Source: Clostridiales bacterium
GTDB lineage: Bacteria > Bacillota > Clostridia > Lachnospirales > Lachnospiraceae
Assembly (NCBI GenBank): GCA_019418195.1
Contig: DYCJ01000081.1
Span: 1 to 9,591, forward strand
Length of the DNA stretch: 9,591 nucleotides
Direction of reading: 5' to 3'
Below, one piece after another: positions 1 through 6,159 of the stretch (position 1 is the stretch's first letter; the number at the start of each line of letters is the position of its first letter). Under the pieces are notes generated by a model. The model ran no database searches. It was not told where the DNA came from and saw nothing but the letters and a program-made list of their open reading frames with translations. The translations under genes and the position numbers were made by a program.

Positions 1-29
1 GTGGGCTCGGAGATGTGTATAAGAGACAG
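1..29. other. Residual Illumina Nextera (Tn5) adapter, not genomic
   Basis: Bases 1-10 match the end of the Nextera read-2 adapter arm (GTGGGCTCGG), and bases 11-29 are the complete 19-bp Tn5 mosaic end (AGATGTGTATAAGAGACAG). Only the first five bases of the full adapter are missing. Genomic sequence begins at 30, in the middle of a gene. This is an untrimmed sequencing-library remnant at a contig edge, not a natural mobile element, and it should be masked. Confidence 0.97.
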
Positions 30-177
30 GGAGATGACATGGTGCTATCCCTGCGGTGTATGCCGTCAGGTCATGGCTGAGTTCTGCGATCCTGATGCGT
101 TTGAAGTAATCTGTGCGAAATCGCCTGAAGAGTATAAAGTATTTACTCTTGAAGAACTGCTCCCGAACATGTTTTAA
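30..177 (+). CDS. cdd: Cytidine deaminase, C-terminal fragment
   Basis: An open frame with codons starting at 31 gives 48 residues ending LEELLPNMF before TAA at 175-177. It contains the PCGVCRQ motif typical of cytidine/deoxycytidine deaminases. The two cysteines of P-C-x-x-C are zinc ligands in this family, and the following arginine and glutamine are also conserved. The family is a small cytosolic pyrimidine-salvage enzyme of about 130-140 residues that converts (deoxy)cytidine to (deoxy)uridine, so roughly the first two thirds, including the His/Cys-Ala-Glu catalytic half, are missing. The loss is caused by the contig edge and adapter, so the gene is probably intact in the organism. A hairpin terminator follows 69 bases after the stop. 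Confidence 0.85.
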
Positions 178-246
178 CCGGCTGCGGCTGAGAGGTGCAG
201 GAGTCAGAGGATGAAAAAGTTTGTTAAATTTATGTTTATCGAATAT

Positions 247-282
247 AAAATGCAGGATTCAGTTCTGAATCCTGCATTTTTT
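247..282 (+). terminator. Rho-independent terminator after cdd
   Basis: A perfect 15-bp stem pairs 247-261 (AAAATGCAGGATTCA) with 266-280 (TGAATCCTGCATTTT) around a 4-base loop GTTC. A run of six T closes it at 277-282. It follows the cdd stop by 69 bases with no better gene in between, so it should end cdd transcription and insulate pckA. Confidence 0.92.
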
Positions 283-380
283 GTGCGAAAAAATCGTCAG
301 TTGACAAAAATAGATGAGGATAAATGAATCAGGTTTTGATAAAACTTTCATAAAAAAGTCAAAATTTAATAAGATTGTTA

Positions 381-409
381 TTGATTTTTCAATCGTAATT
401 CTGTATAAT
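381..409 (+). promoter_or_regulatory. Predicted sigma-A promoter of pckA
   Basis: A perfect -10 TATAAT lies at 404-409 and a -35 TTGATT (4/6) at 381-386, with the optimal 17-bp spacer. The expected start is near 415, giving a leader of about 60 bases before the pckA ATG. An inverted repeat ATTGA-TTTT-TCAAT (380-393) covers the -35, with a wider GATTG/CAATC pair (373-377, 390-394), which could be an operator. A second -35-like TTGACA at 301-306 has only a poor -10 partner. Apart from these and the cdd terminator, I see nothing supportable in 178-476. Confidence 0.75.
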
Positions 410-476
410 GGGAACATATTGGGGGTTATGACATGAATTCCCATAAAGATTTTAGAAAGAGAGAGGTAGAAGAGGT

Positions 477-2081
477 ATGGCAAATATTGATTTAACTCAG
501 TATGGCATTACAGGAACTACGGAAATCGTTCACAATCCTTCCTATGAGATGTTGTTTGAGGAAGAGACAAACCCGAATCTGGAAGGTTTCGACAAAGGTC
601 AGGAGAGTGAGCTCGGTGCAGTAAACGTTATGACAGGTATCTACACCGGACGTTCCCCGAAAGACAAATATATCGTTATGGATGAGAATTCCAAAGATAC
701 TGTATGGTGGACATCCGACGAGTATCCGAACGACAACCATCCGGCAACGCAGGAAGCATGGGATTCGGTAAAAGATCTTGCGATCAAGACACTTTCTAAC
801 AAGAGACTGTTCGTTGTGGATGCGTTCTGCGGAGCAAACAAAGACACACGTATGGCTATCCGTTTCATCGTGGAAGTTGCATGGCAGGCTCACTTCGTAA
901 CAAATATGTTCATCCGTCCGACAGCAGAGGAACTGGAAAACTTCGAGCCGGATTTCGTAGTATACAATGCTTCTAAGGCAAAAGTAGAGAACTACAAGGA
1001 ACTGGGTCTTAGATCCGAGACAGCAGTTATGTTCAATATCACAAGCCGCGAGCAGGTGATTGCAAATACATGGTATGGCGGAGAGATGAAGAAAGGTATG
1101 TTCTCTATGATGAACTACTATCTGCCGCTTAAAGGTATTGCCTCCATGCACTGTTCAGCAAACACAGACATGAACGGCGAAAATACAGCTATCTTCTTCG
1201 GTCTTTCAGGAACAGGTAAGACAACTCTTTCTACAGATCCGAAGAGACTTCTTATCGGTGACGATGAGCATGGCTGGGATGACAATGGTATCTTTAACTT
1301 TGAGGGCGGATGCTATGCTAAAGTTATTGACCTTGATAAAGATTCTGAGCCGGATATCTACAATGCGATCAAGAGAAACGCTCTTCTTGAGAACGTTACA
1401 CTTGATGCAGAAGGAAAAATCGATTTTACGGATAAGAGCGTGACAGAGAATACACGAGTATCATATCCGATCGATCACATTGAGAAGATCGTTCGTCCGG
1501 TATCTGCAGCTCCGGCCGCAAAAGACGTTATCTTCCTTTCAGCAGATGCATTTGGTGTACTTCCGCCGGTATCTGTACTGACACCGGAGCAGACAGAGTA
1601 CTACTTCCTGTCAGGCTTCACAGCTAAACTGGCTGGTACAGAGCGTGGTATCACAGAGCCTACACCGACATTCTCTGCTTGTTTCGGACAGGCATTCCTT
1701 GAGCTGCATCCGACAAAATATGCAGAAGAGCTTGTTAAGAGAATGAAAGAGAGCGGAGCGAAGGCTTACCTCGTAAATACAGGATGGAACGGAACTGGAA
1801 AACGTATCTCTATCAAAGATACACGTGGTATCATCGATGCAATCTTAAGCGGAGCTATCCTTGATGCACCGACAAAGACAATCCCGCACTTCAACTTCGA
1901 AGTTCCGACAGAACTTCCGGGAGTTGATCCGGCTATCCTTGATCCTCGCGACACATATGCTGATGCTTCCGAGTGGGAGACAAAAGCAAAAGATCTTGCT
2001 GCAAGATTCGTTAAGAACTTCAAGAAATACGAGAGCAATGAACTCGGAAAAGCACTTGTTGCAGCAGGTCCGCAGGAGTAA
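477..2081 (+). CDS. pckA: Phosphoenolpyruvate carboxykinase (ATP)
   Basis: The 534-residue product has the length and motifs of ATP-dependent PEP carboxykinase (EC 4.1.1.49), which interconverts oxaloacetate + ATP and PEP + CO2 + ADP. It is gluconeogenic or, in many anaerobes, anaplerotic. Visible motifs are TGRSPKDKY (57-65, substrate-binding arginine loop), MHCSAN near 224-229, the kinase-1a P-loop GLSGTGKT (242-249), and GDDEHGW (261-267), whose aspartates belong to the metal-binding kinase-2 signature. The C-terminal part is complete. ATG at 477 follows a purine-rich GAGAGG at 461-466 at 10 bases. An AGAGG at 471-475 is too close to serve. The gene is flanked by its own promoter and terminator, so it is monocistronic. 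A 20-codon overlapping ORF (433-495) precedes the start. Confidence 0.97.
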   Translation: MANIDLTQYGITGTTEIVHNPSYEMLFEEETNPNLEGFDKGQESELGAVNVMTGIYTGRSPKDKYIVMDENSKDTVWWTSDEYPNDNHPATQEAWDSVKDLAIKTLSNKRLFVVDAFCGANKDTRMAIRFIVEVAWQAHFVTNMFIRPTAEELENFEPDFVVYNASKAKVENYKELGLRSETAVMFNITSREQVIANTWYGGEMKKGMFSMMNYYLPLKGIASMHCSANTDMNGENTAIFFGLSGTGKTTLSTDPKRLLIGDDEHGWDDNGIFNFEGGCYAKVIDLDKDSEPDIYNAIKRNALLENVTLDAEGKIDFTDKSVTENTRVSYPIDHIEKIVRPVSAAPAAKDVIFLSADAFGVLPPVSVLTPEQTEYYFLSGFTAKLAGTERGITEPTPTFSACFGQAFLELHPTKYAEELVKRMKESGAKAYLVNTGWNGTGKRISIKDTRGIIDAILSGAILDAPTKTIPHFNFEVPTELPGVDPAILDPRDTYADASEWETKAKDLAARFVKNFKKYESNELGKALVAAGPQE

Positions 2082-2139
2082 GATACTGACAGCGGTATAT
2101 ATGGTATCCATATATAAAACAGCAATTATGTAAAATGAC

Positions 2140-2177
2140 AGCAGGTCATCCGGCTTAAAACGGGTGGCCTGCTTTTT
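2140..2177 (+). terminator. Rho-independent terminator of pckA
   Basis: GCAGGTCATCCG (2141-2152) pairs with CGGGTGGCCTGC (2161-2172) with two G-U wobbles. An outer A-T pair (2140/2173) extends the stem, the loop has 8 bases, and five T follow at 2173-2177. It lies 58 bases after the pckA stop. Confidence 0.9.
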
Positions 2178-2240
2178 GCGATTTCAGAAGTTTTTTATAC
2201 TGATTTCGGTACGGAAACTGCTAAGTTGCGCAATAGTTGA

Positions 2241-2269
2241 TAGATGCAACCGGCGCTTTTGGGTATGAT
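2241..2269 (+). promoter_or_regulatory. Weak candidate promoter of the HTH pseudogene
   Basis: A good -10 TATGAT lies at 2264-2269 with a poor -35 (TAGATG, 2241-2246) at 17 bp, 30 bases before the start codon at 2299. An inverted pair GTTGC (2225-2229) / GCAAC (2246-2250) surrounds the -35 and could be a regulator site. The evidence is limited to the -10 and its position. Confidence 0.35.
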
Positions 2270-2298
2270 GTATATATCAAACAAAGGAGGCGAATACA

Positions 2299-2560
2299 AT
2301 GCGGATGACGTTTATTATGTTTATAATCGGTTCTGTTATTCTGCTCGTAGTTACTGCGGCAGCTATCTATCTGTTTTTGTTGATCGTCAGAGCGTTAAAA
2401 AGTACATTAATTCTCAGGATGTGAGGAAGAAAAAACGGAAACCCGTAAGTCATTGGGTGAGGTGTTGAAAAAGTACCGCACGGATGACAAAATGACGCAG
2501 GAGTTCGTGGCAGAATCTCTGGGAGTCAGCAGGCAGGCTGTCTCAAAATGGGAGCAGGGA
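2299..2560 (+). pseudogene. Broken membrane-anchored XRE-type HTH regulator
   Basis: A strong site AAAGGAGG (2283-2290) precedes ATG 2299, which opens 41 codons with one clear transmembrane helix (about residues 5-29) and then stops at TGA 2422-2424. Reading on in the -1 frame from the A-run at 2397-2401 gives ALKKYINSQDVRK. A further -1 shift near 2424-2429 gives ETRKSLGEVLKKYRTDD, MTQEFVAESLGVSRQAVSKW and EQG. That last part is the DNA-binding half of a Cro/C1-type HTH, with GVSRQAVSKW as recognition helix. The family consensus (DPSTSNL and the rest) is missing: homology ends at about 2560, where the tail of the minus-strand sigma gene begins. I read this as one transmembrane-HTH gene with two single-base losses and a deleted 3' end. 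The first segment could alternatively be an intact 41-residue small membrane protein. The stretch 2178-2298 holds only a weak promoter. Confidence 0.7.
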
Positions 2561-2563
2561 ATT

Positions 2564-3194
2564 TCACTCCTCCTCCTTGAAATGTTCCCGGAGCTTCTGG
2601 ATCGCACTTTTCTCTATCCGTGAGACATAAGAGCGGGAAATTCCGATCTGTCTGGCAATTTCCCGCTGGGTGTATTCTTCACCGTGATATAATCCCGTAC
2701 CGCATTTTTAAAACGAGCTTTTCTCTTGCAGAAAGCTCGTTTTCGACTTTTTCATAGAGTTTCTGTATGTTTTCTTTGAGATGGATTTTTTCGGAGACAT
2801 CTACATCGTCGGTTTCGATTATGTCGTAAAGTTTGATCTCATTGCCCTCTCTATCCGTTCCAATCGGTTCATAGAGAGATATTTCTTTAGATGCTTTCTT
2901 TTTTGACCGGAAATACATGAGTATTTCATTTTCTATACAGCGCGATGCATAAGCAGCCAGCCGGTTTCCTTTATCCGGATTAAATGTTACGACTGCTTTG
3001 ATCAGACCGATCGTTCCGATCGAGATCAGGTCTTCGGGTTCTTCTTCAAGATTCTGATATTTCTTAATGACATGAGCCACAAGCCTTAAGTTGCGTTCGA
3101 TCAGGATGTGCTTTGCCTCGAGGTCGCCCTCCGTGTACTTCTGGATGTAATATTTTTCTTCCGAGGGGGTGAGGGGATTAGGAAAAGACTGCAC
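2564..3194 (-). pseudogene. sigK: Sporulation sigma factor SigK-like, frameshifted in region 4
   Basis: Reading leftwards from GTG 3194-3192, with AAGAGGTG seven bases upstream, gives FPNPLTPSEEKYY, then IERNLRLVAHVIKKYQN (region 2.1), DLISIGTIGLIKAV (2.2), YASRCIENEILMYFR (2.3-2.4) and SLYEPIGTDREGNEI (region 3). These wordings fit SigK better than SigE. After KMRYG the frame runs into IISR-stop (TGA at 2679-2681). If one base of the GGG triplet (CCC on plus, 2694-2696) is removed, it continues [36 protein letters not shown] and EHFKEEE to TGA 2564-2566, a complete -35-binding region 4 of normal length (about 209 residues). As written, the product lacks region 4.2 and should not recognise a -35. 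There is no SigK-type N-terminal pro-sequence. The upstream in-frame GTG at 3212 adds only six residues. Real mutation or a homopolymer error are both possible. No terminator is seen after 2564, so transcripts would run antisense into the HTH remnant. Confidence 0.85.
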
Positions 3195-3220
3195 GATGAC
3201 ACCTCTTAGCACATTTAATA

Positions 3221-3248
3221 TAGTTTATGAAAAAAAGGAGGGGATTGT
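3221..3248 (-). promoter_or_regulatory. Candidate sigma-E/sigma-K-type promoter of sigK
   Basis: On the minus strand CATAAACTA (3229-3221) matches the CATAnnnTA -10 of mother-cell sigma factors. An ACA element (3248-3246) sits 16 bases upstream, as in the AC...CATA arrangement known for B. subtilis sigma-K. No good sigma-A pair is seen. The predicted start falls near 3213, which supports the GTG at 3194 as the real sigK start. Autoregulation by sigma-K or activation by sigma-E would fit the family. This is pattern matching only. Confidence 0.5.
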
Positions 3249-3289
3249 GCTTTTCCACGTAAAAGAAGGACACAGTGTGAAGCTGCGTA

Positions 3290-3319
3290 TTGACACCGGA
3301 CGACCAGATGCAGTATGAT
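3290..3319 (+). promoter_or_regulatory. Predicted sigma-A promoter of comM-dprA-topA
   Basis: A perfect -35 TTGACA lies at 3290-3295 and a -10 TATGAT (5/6) at 3314-3319, with an 18-bp spacer. Transcription would start near 3326, leaving a leader of about 145 bases before comM. It is divergent from the sigK promoter. A 23-codon ORF (GTG 3247 to TGA 3318) with a strong SD overlaps this promoter and is probably accidental. Confidence 0.75.
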
Positions 3320-3331
3320 TGACATACATTT

Positions 3332-3394
3332 CCGAAGAAATTCATTTTCGGTAATCTAGCCCGTGAGGGGAGGGCGTCTGGCCGGATCGGCCGG
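3332..3394 (+). promoter_or_regulatory. Structured 5' leader of comM with three tandem hairpins
   Basis: Between the promoter and comM lie three consecutive hairpins. H1 pairs CCGAAGA (3332-3338) with TTTTCGG (3345-3351). H2 pairs GCCC (3359-3362) with GGGC (3372-3375). H3 pairs CTGGCCG (3378-3384) with CGGCCGG (3388-3394) around GAT, with one G-U. A further CGGCC at 3431-3435 could compete for the 5' arm of H3. There is no T-run, so this is not a simple terminator. I do not recognise a known riboswitch class. The rest of the leader up to 3452 holds nothing else I can name. Confidence 0.45.
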
Positions 3395-3469
3395 CAAATT
3401 CATTTATTTATTCAGTGGTGTATCTCGGCGCGGCCAACGTGTGACAGGACTCAGGAGAAAGGAGTGCAA

Positions 3470-5029
3470 ATGAGTTTCAGCACAGTTTTGTCCGCTGCAA
3501 TTGAAGGACTTAAAGTAGAGTTTGTTCAGGTGGAAGCGGATGTATCTAACGGACTTCCGGTGTTTCATATGGTGGGATATCTGTCATCGGAAGTAAAGGA
3601 AGCGGGGGAACGTGTCCGTACAGCGATCAAAAATTCAGGATTTGACTATCCGGCAAAGCGCACAGTGGTCAATCTGTCTCCGGCAACACTGAGAAAACGA
3701 GGTGCATCGTTTGATCTTCCGATCGCGGTGTCGATATTGTCGTCACTGGGTGAGGTCCCGGCGGGAAACGGGGAAAAGTGTCTGATCATTGGAGAACTAA
3801 GCCTGGACGGGCGTGTGAGAAAGGTTCCGGGCATACTGCCGGTGACTATGGAGGCATTTGAGAATGGGATTACCTGCTGTATTGTTCCGAAAGAAAATGA
3901 AGCGGAGGGAAATCTTGTCACCGGGATGAAAGTGATCGGGGTGGAAAGCCTTCAGGAAGCCGCTGATTTTCTTAATGGGGAGAGAAACGTCAATGTGCCG
4001 GATAAAACCAGAAAGATAAAGAAATTTTGTGGGGTTCAGGTTTCGCAGAAAGAGAATGAAGGAAGGCTGCCGGATTTCTCTCAGATCAAAGGTCAGGAAA
4101 ATGTGAAAAGAGCAGCGGAAATCGCCGTCTCAGGCGGGCACAATCTTTTGATGATAGGGCCGCCCGGAAGTGGTAAGTCAATGACTGCCAAGTGTATTGC
4201 GGGCATTCTGCCGCCACTGGATTTAAAAGAAAGTATGGAGATCACCAGGATATACAGTGTGCTAGGACTGTTGAAAGAAGAGATGCCGCTGATACAGGAA
4301 CGGCCGTTTCGAGAAGTGCATCATACGGCAACCAGATCATCGCTGATCGGAGGCGGTACGGTTCCGAGACCGGGTGAGATCAGTCTCGCCCATAGAGGGG
4401 TGCTTTTTCTCGACGAGCTTCCGGAATTCAGGAAAAGTGTTTTGGAGGTGCTGCGGCAGCCGCTGGAAGAGAGAAGTATCCGGATCGCAAGGACATATGG
4501 AAATTATGTGTTCCCGGCGGATTTTATGCTTGTAGCGGCTATGAATCCCTGCCCCTGTGGATGCTATCCTGATCTGGAGAAATGTACATGCACACCGGCA
4601 CAGATCCAGATGTATTTGAACAGGATCAGCCGTCCTTTCCTGGACAGAATCGATCTGTGCGTGGAAGCTCCGCGTATCAGATATGAGGAGCTGACAGAAG
4701 AAAAGAAGTCTGAGAGTTCTGAGGTGATCAGAAAGAGAGTGTATCAGGTCAGAGAAATACAGAAAGAACGTTACAGAGGAACAGGAATCACGACAAATGC
4801 AATGCTGGGAACTGATGATATAAAGAAATACTGCGGATTGGACGCGGCTGAAAGTAAACTTATGGAACGTGCTTTTACGATGATGGAACTGACGGTCCGT
4901 GCATATCATAGAATCATAAAAACAGCACGTACAATTGCGGATATGGACGGCGAGGAGAAAATCAGGGAGCAACACCTGCGGGAAGCACTTGGCTACAGGA
5001 TGGTGGATAAAAAATACTGGAGGAGATAG
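3470..5029 (+). CDS. comM: YifB/ComM-family AAA+ ATPase (Mg-chelatase-like)
   Basis: This 519-residue protein has the three-part ComM layout. An N-terminal ChlI-like domain (about 1-165) starts MSFSTVLSAAIEGL and contains LSNG/FxxVGY-type wording and the block LSPATLRKRGASFDLPIA. The AAA+ core follows, with Walker A GPPGSGKS (230-237) and Walker B GVLFLDELPEF (310-320). A C-terminal helical domain ends the protein. A cysteine-rich loop NPCPCGCYPD (359-368) plus CTCTPAQ is typical of this family. In Gram-negative transformers ComM is a hexameric helicase that promotes branch migration during natural transformation; its role in Firmicutes is less defined. ATG 3470 is chosen because AAAGGAG (3458-3464) lies five bases upstream and the family begins at this Met. 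GTG 3464 would add two residues. It overlaps the SD of dprA, three bases away. Confidence 0.93.
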   Translation: MSFSTVLSAAIEGLKVEFVQVEADVSNGLPVFHMVGYLSSEVKEAGERVRTAIKNSGFDYPAKRTVVNLSPATLRKRGASFDLPIAVSILSSLGEVPAGNGEKCLIIGELSLDGRVRKVPGILPVTMEAFENGITCCIVPKENEAEGNLVTGMKVIGVESLQEAADFLNGERNVNVPDKTRKIKKFCGVQVSQKENEGRLPDFSQIKGQENVKRAAEIAVSGGHNLLMIGPPGSGKSMTAKCIAGILPPLDLKESMEITRIYSVLGLLKEEMPLIQERPFREVHHTATRSSLIGGGTVPRPGEISLAHRGVLFLDELPEFRKSVLEVLRQPLEERSIRIARTYGNYVFPADFMLVAAMNPCPCGCYPDLEKCTCTPAQIQMYLNRISRPFLDRIDLCVEAPRIRYEELTEEKKSESSEVIRKRVYQVREIQKERYRGTGITTNAMLGTDDIKKYCGLDAAESKLMERAFTMMELTVRAYHRIIKTARTIADMDGEEKIREQHLREALGYRMVDKKYWRR

Positions 5030-5032
5030 AGT

Positions 5033-6124
5033 ATGGAATATGAATTCTGGCTGGCGGGTATACAGGGAGTGGCCGCACACAAAAAAATCAGACTGAGGGA
5101 ATGCATGAAAACAGCGGAAGCGATTTATTATATAGAAGAAACACAATTACACCATTTTGAGTTCTTGAATGGGAATGATCGAAATAAAATTATGCAGGCA
5201 CAGAAAAACAGATGTTTCCGCACGGATTATGAGAAAATGAACGAGAAAGACATACAATTTGTTCCATTCTTTTCGAAAGTGTATCCGGAAAATCTGAAAG
5301 AGATCACAGATCCCCCTTATGCACTGTATGTAAAAGGAAATCTTCCGGAAAGAAAGGCCAAAAAAGCAGCCATTATCGGCGCAAGGCGGTGTACACCGTA
5401 TGGTGAAAAATACGCCATTGATTTTGCACGGACACTGGCTGCGCATGGCGTAGAAGTTATCAGTGGGATGGCGAGGGGAATTGACGGAATGGGTCACAGG
5501 GGCGCCCTGCTTTCGGGTGGTAAGACATATGCTGTGTTAGGTTCCGGAGTGGACGTATGCTATCCGAGAGAGCATATCGGTCTGTATGTGGATATTTTAG
5601 AACAGGGAGGAGGGATACTCTCGGAACAGCCGCCGGGAGCGGCTCCGCTCGCCCATAATTTTCCTGCACGCAACCGCATCATCAGCGGACTGTCAGATGT
5701 AATCCTGGTCATGGAGGCAGGGAAAAAAAGCGGATCACTTATAACAGTCGATCTGGCGCTGGAACAGGGCCGCGATGTCTACGCCCTGCCCGGGCCGGTA
5801 AACAGTGCTTTAAGTGACGGATGCAACCGTCTGATACGTCAGGGAGCAGGAATACTTATTTCTCCGGAGACGTTTTTAGAAGAATGGGGGATTGAAAAAA
5901 ACGAAGGTCCGGAGGAAAGTAAAAACAAAATCAAAAATGAAAAAATGCTTGAAAGTGCTGAAAAATTGGTGTATAGTTGTCTCGGTTTGTATCCCAAAGA
6001 CCTGAACCAGCTTGTCGGTGAAACAAAGCTGGATATCAAGGAAGTTCTGGAGAAACTGGTTTCACTGGAATTACAGGGATATGTACGTGAAATTTCAAAG
6101 AATCATTATATTATTTCAGAATAA
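5033..6124 (+). CDS. dprA: DNA-processing protein DprA/Smf
   Basis: The 363-residue product is a DprA, the ssDNA-binding loader of RecA that protects incoming DNA in transformation. An N-terminal part (1-75) has a helix-hairpin-helix/SAM-like character. The Rossmann-type core contains IIGARRCTPYG (114-124), SGMARGIDG (144-152), GSGVDVCYPRE (170-180), FPARNRIISGLSD (210-222) and EAGKKSGSLITVDLALEQGR (228-247). A charged linker (287-305) leads to the C-terminal winged helix (about 306-360). SD GGAGGAGA (5018-5026 region) lies inside the end of comM and the intergenic gap is three bases, so translation is probably coupled. All core motifs are present. DprA is also common in bacteria not known to be transformable, so competence cannot be concluded from it alone. 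Confidence 0.96.
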   Translation: MEYEFWLAGIQGVAAHKKIRLRECMKTAEAIYYIEETQLHHFEFLNGNDRNKIMQAQKNRCFRTDYEKMNEKDIQFVPFFSKVYPENLKEITDPPYALYVKGNLPERKAKKAAIIGARRCTPYGEKYAIDFARTLAAHGVEVISGMARGIDGMGHRGALLSGGKTYAVLGSGVDVCYPREHIGLYVDILEQGGGILSEQPPGAAPLAHNFPARNRIISGLSDVILVMEAGKKSGSLITVDLALEQGRDVYALPGPVNSALSDGCNRLIRQGAGILISPETFLEEWGIEKNEGPEESKNKIKNEKMLESAEKLVYSCLGLYPKDLNQLVGETKLDIKEVLEKLVSLELQGYVREISKNHYIISE

Positions 6125-6159
6125 ATGGCACAAACAGGCCTATGGAGGGAGTCAGCTTT

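Noticed and set aside
1..29. Tn5 transposon end as a natural mobile element
   Set aside because: The 10 bases outside the mosaic end are the synthetic Nextera arm, so this is a sequencing adapter.
211..327. 38-codon ORF (ATG 211) after cdd
   Set aside because: It runs straight through the strong terminator at 247-282, has only a weak SD and no recognisable sequence.
492..1151. Long minus-strand ORF (219 codons) inside pckA
   Set aside because: It is a shadow of the pckA reading frame with cysteine/histidine-rich, low-complexity wording and no SD. Other antisense frames in pckA, comM, topA and codY were rejected for the same reason.
2244..2468. 74-codon plus ORF starting at ATG 2244
   Set aside because: Only its last part (KKYINSQDVRK) is meaningful, as the middle segment of the frameshifted HTH gene. 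Its start lies upstream of the real SD and inside the promoter area.
3247..3318. 23-codon ORF (GTG 3247) with strong SD AAAAGGAGGGG
   Set aside because: It overlaps the predicted comM promoter elements, and its SD-like bases are part of the divergent sigK promoter region. The peptide has no recognisable features.
3464..3472. GTG 3464 as the comM start
   Set aside because: It overlaps the best SD. ATG 3470 has better spacing and matches the usual N-terminus MSFSTVLS.
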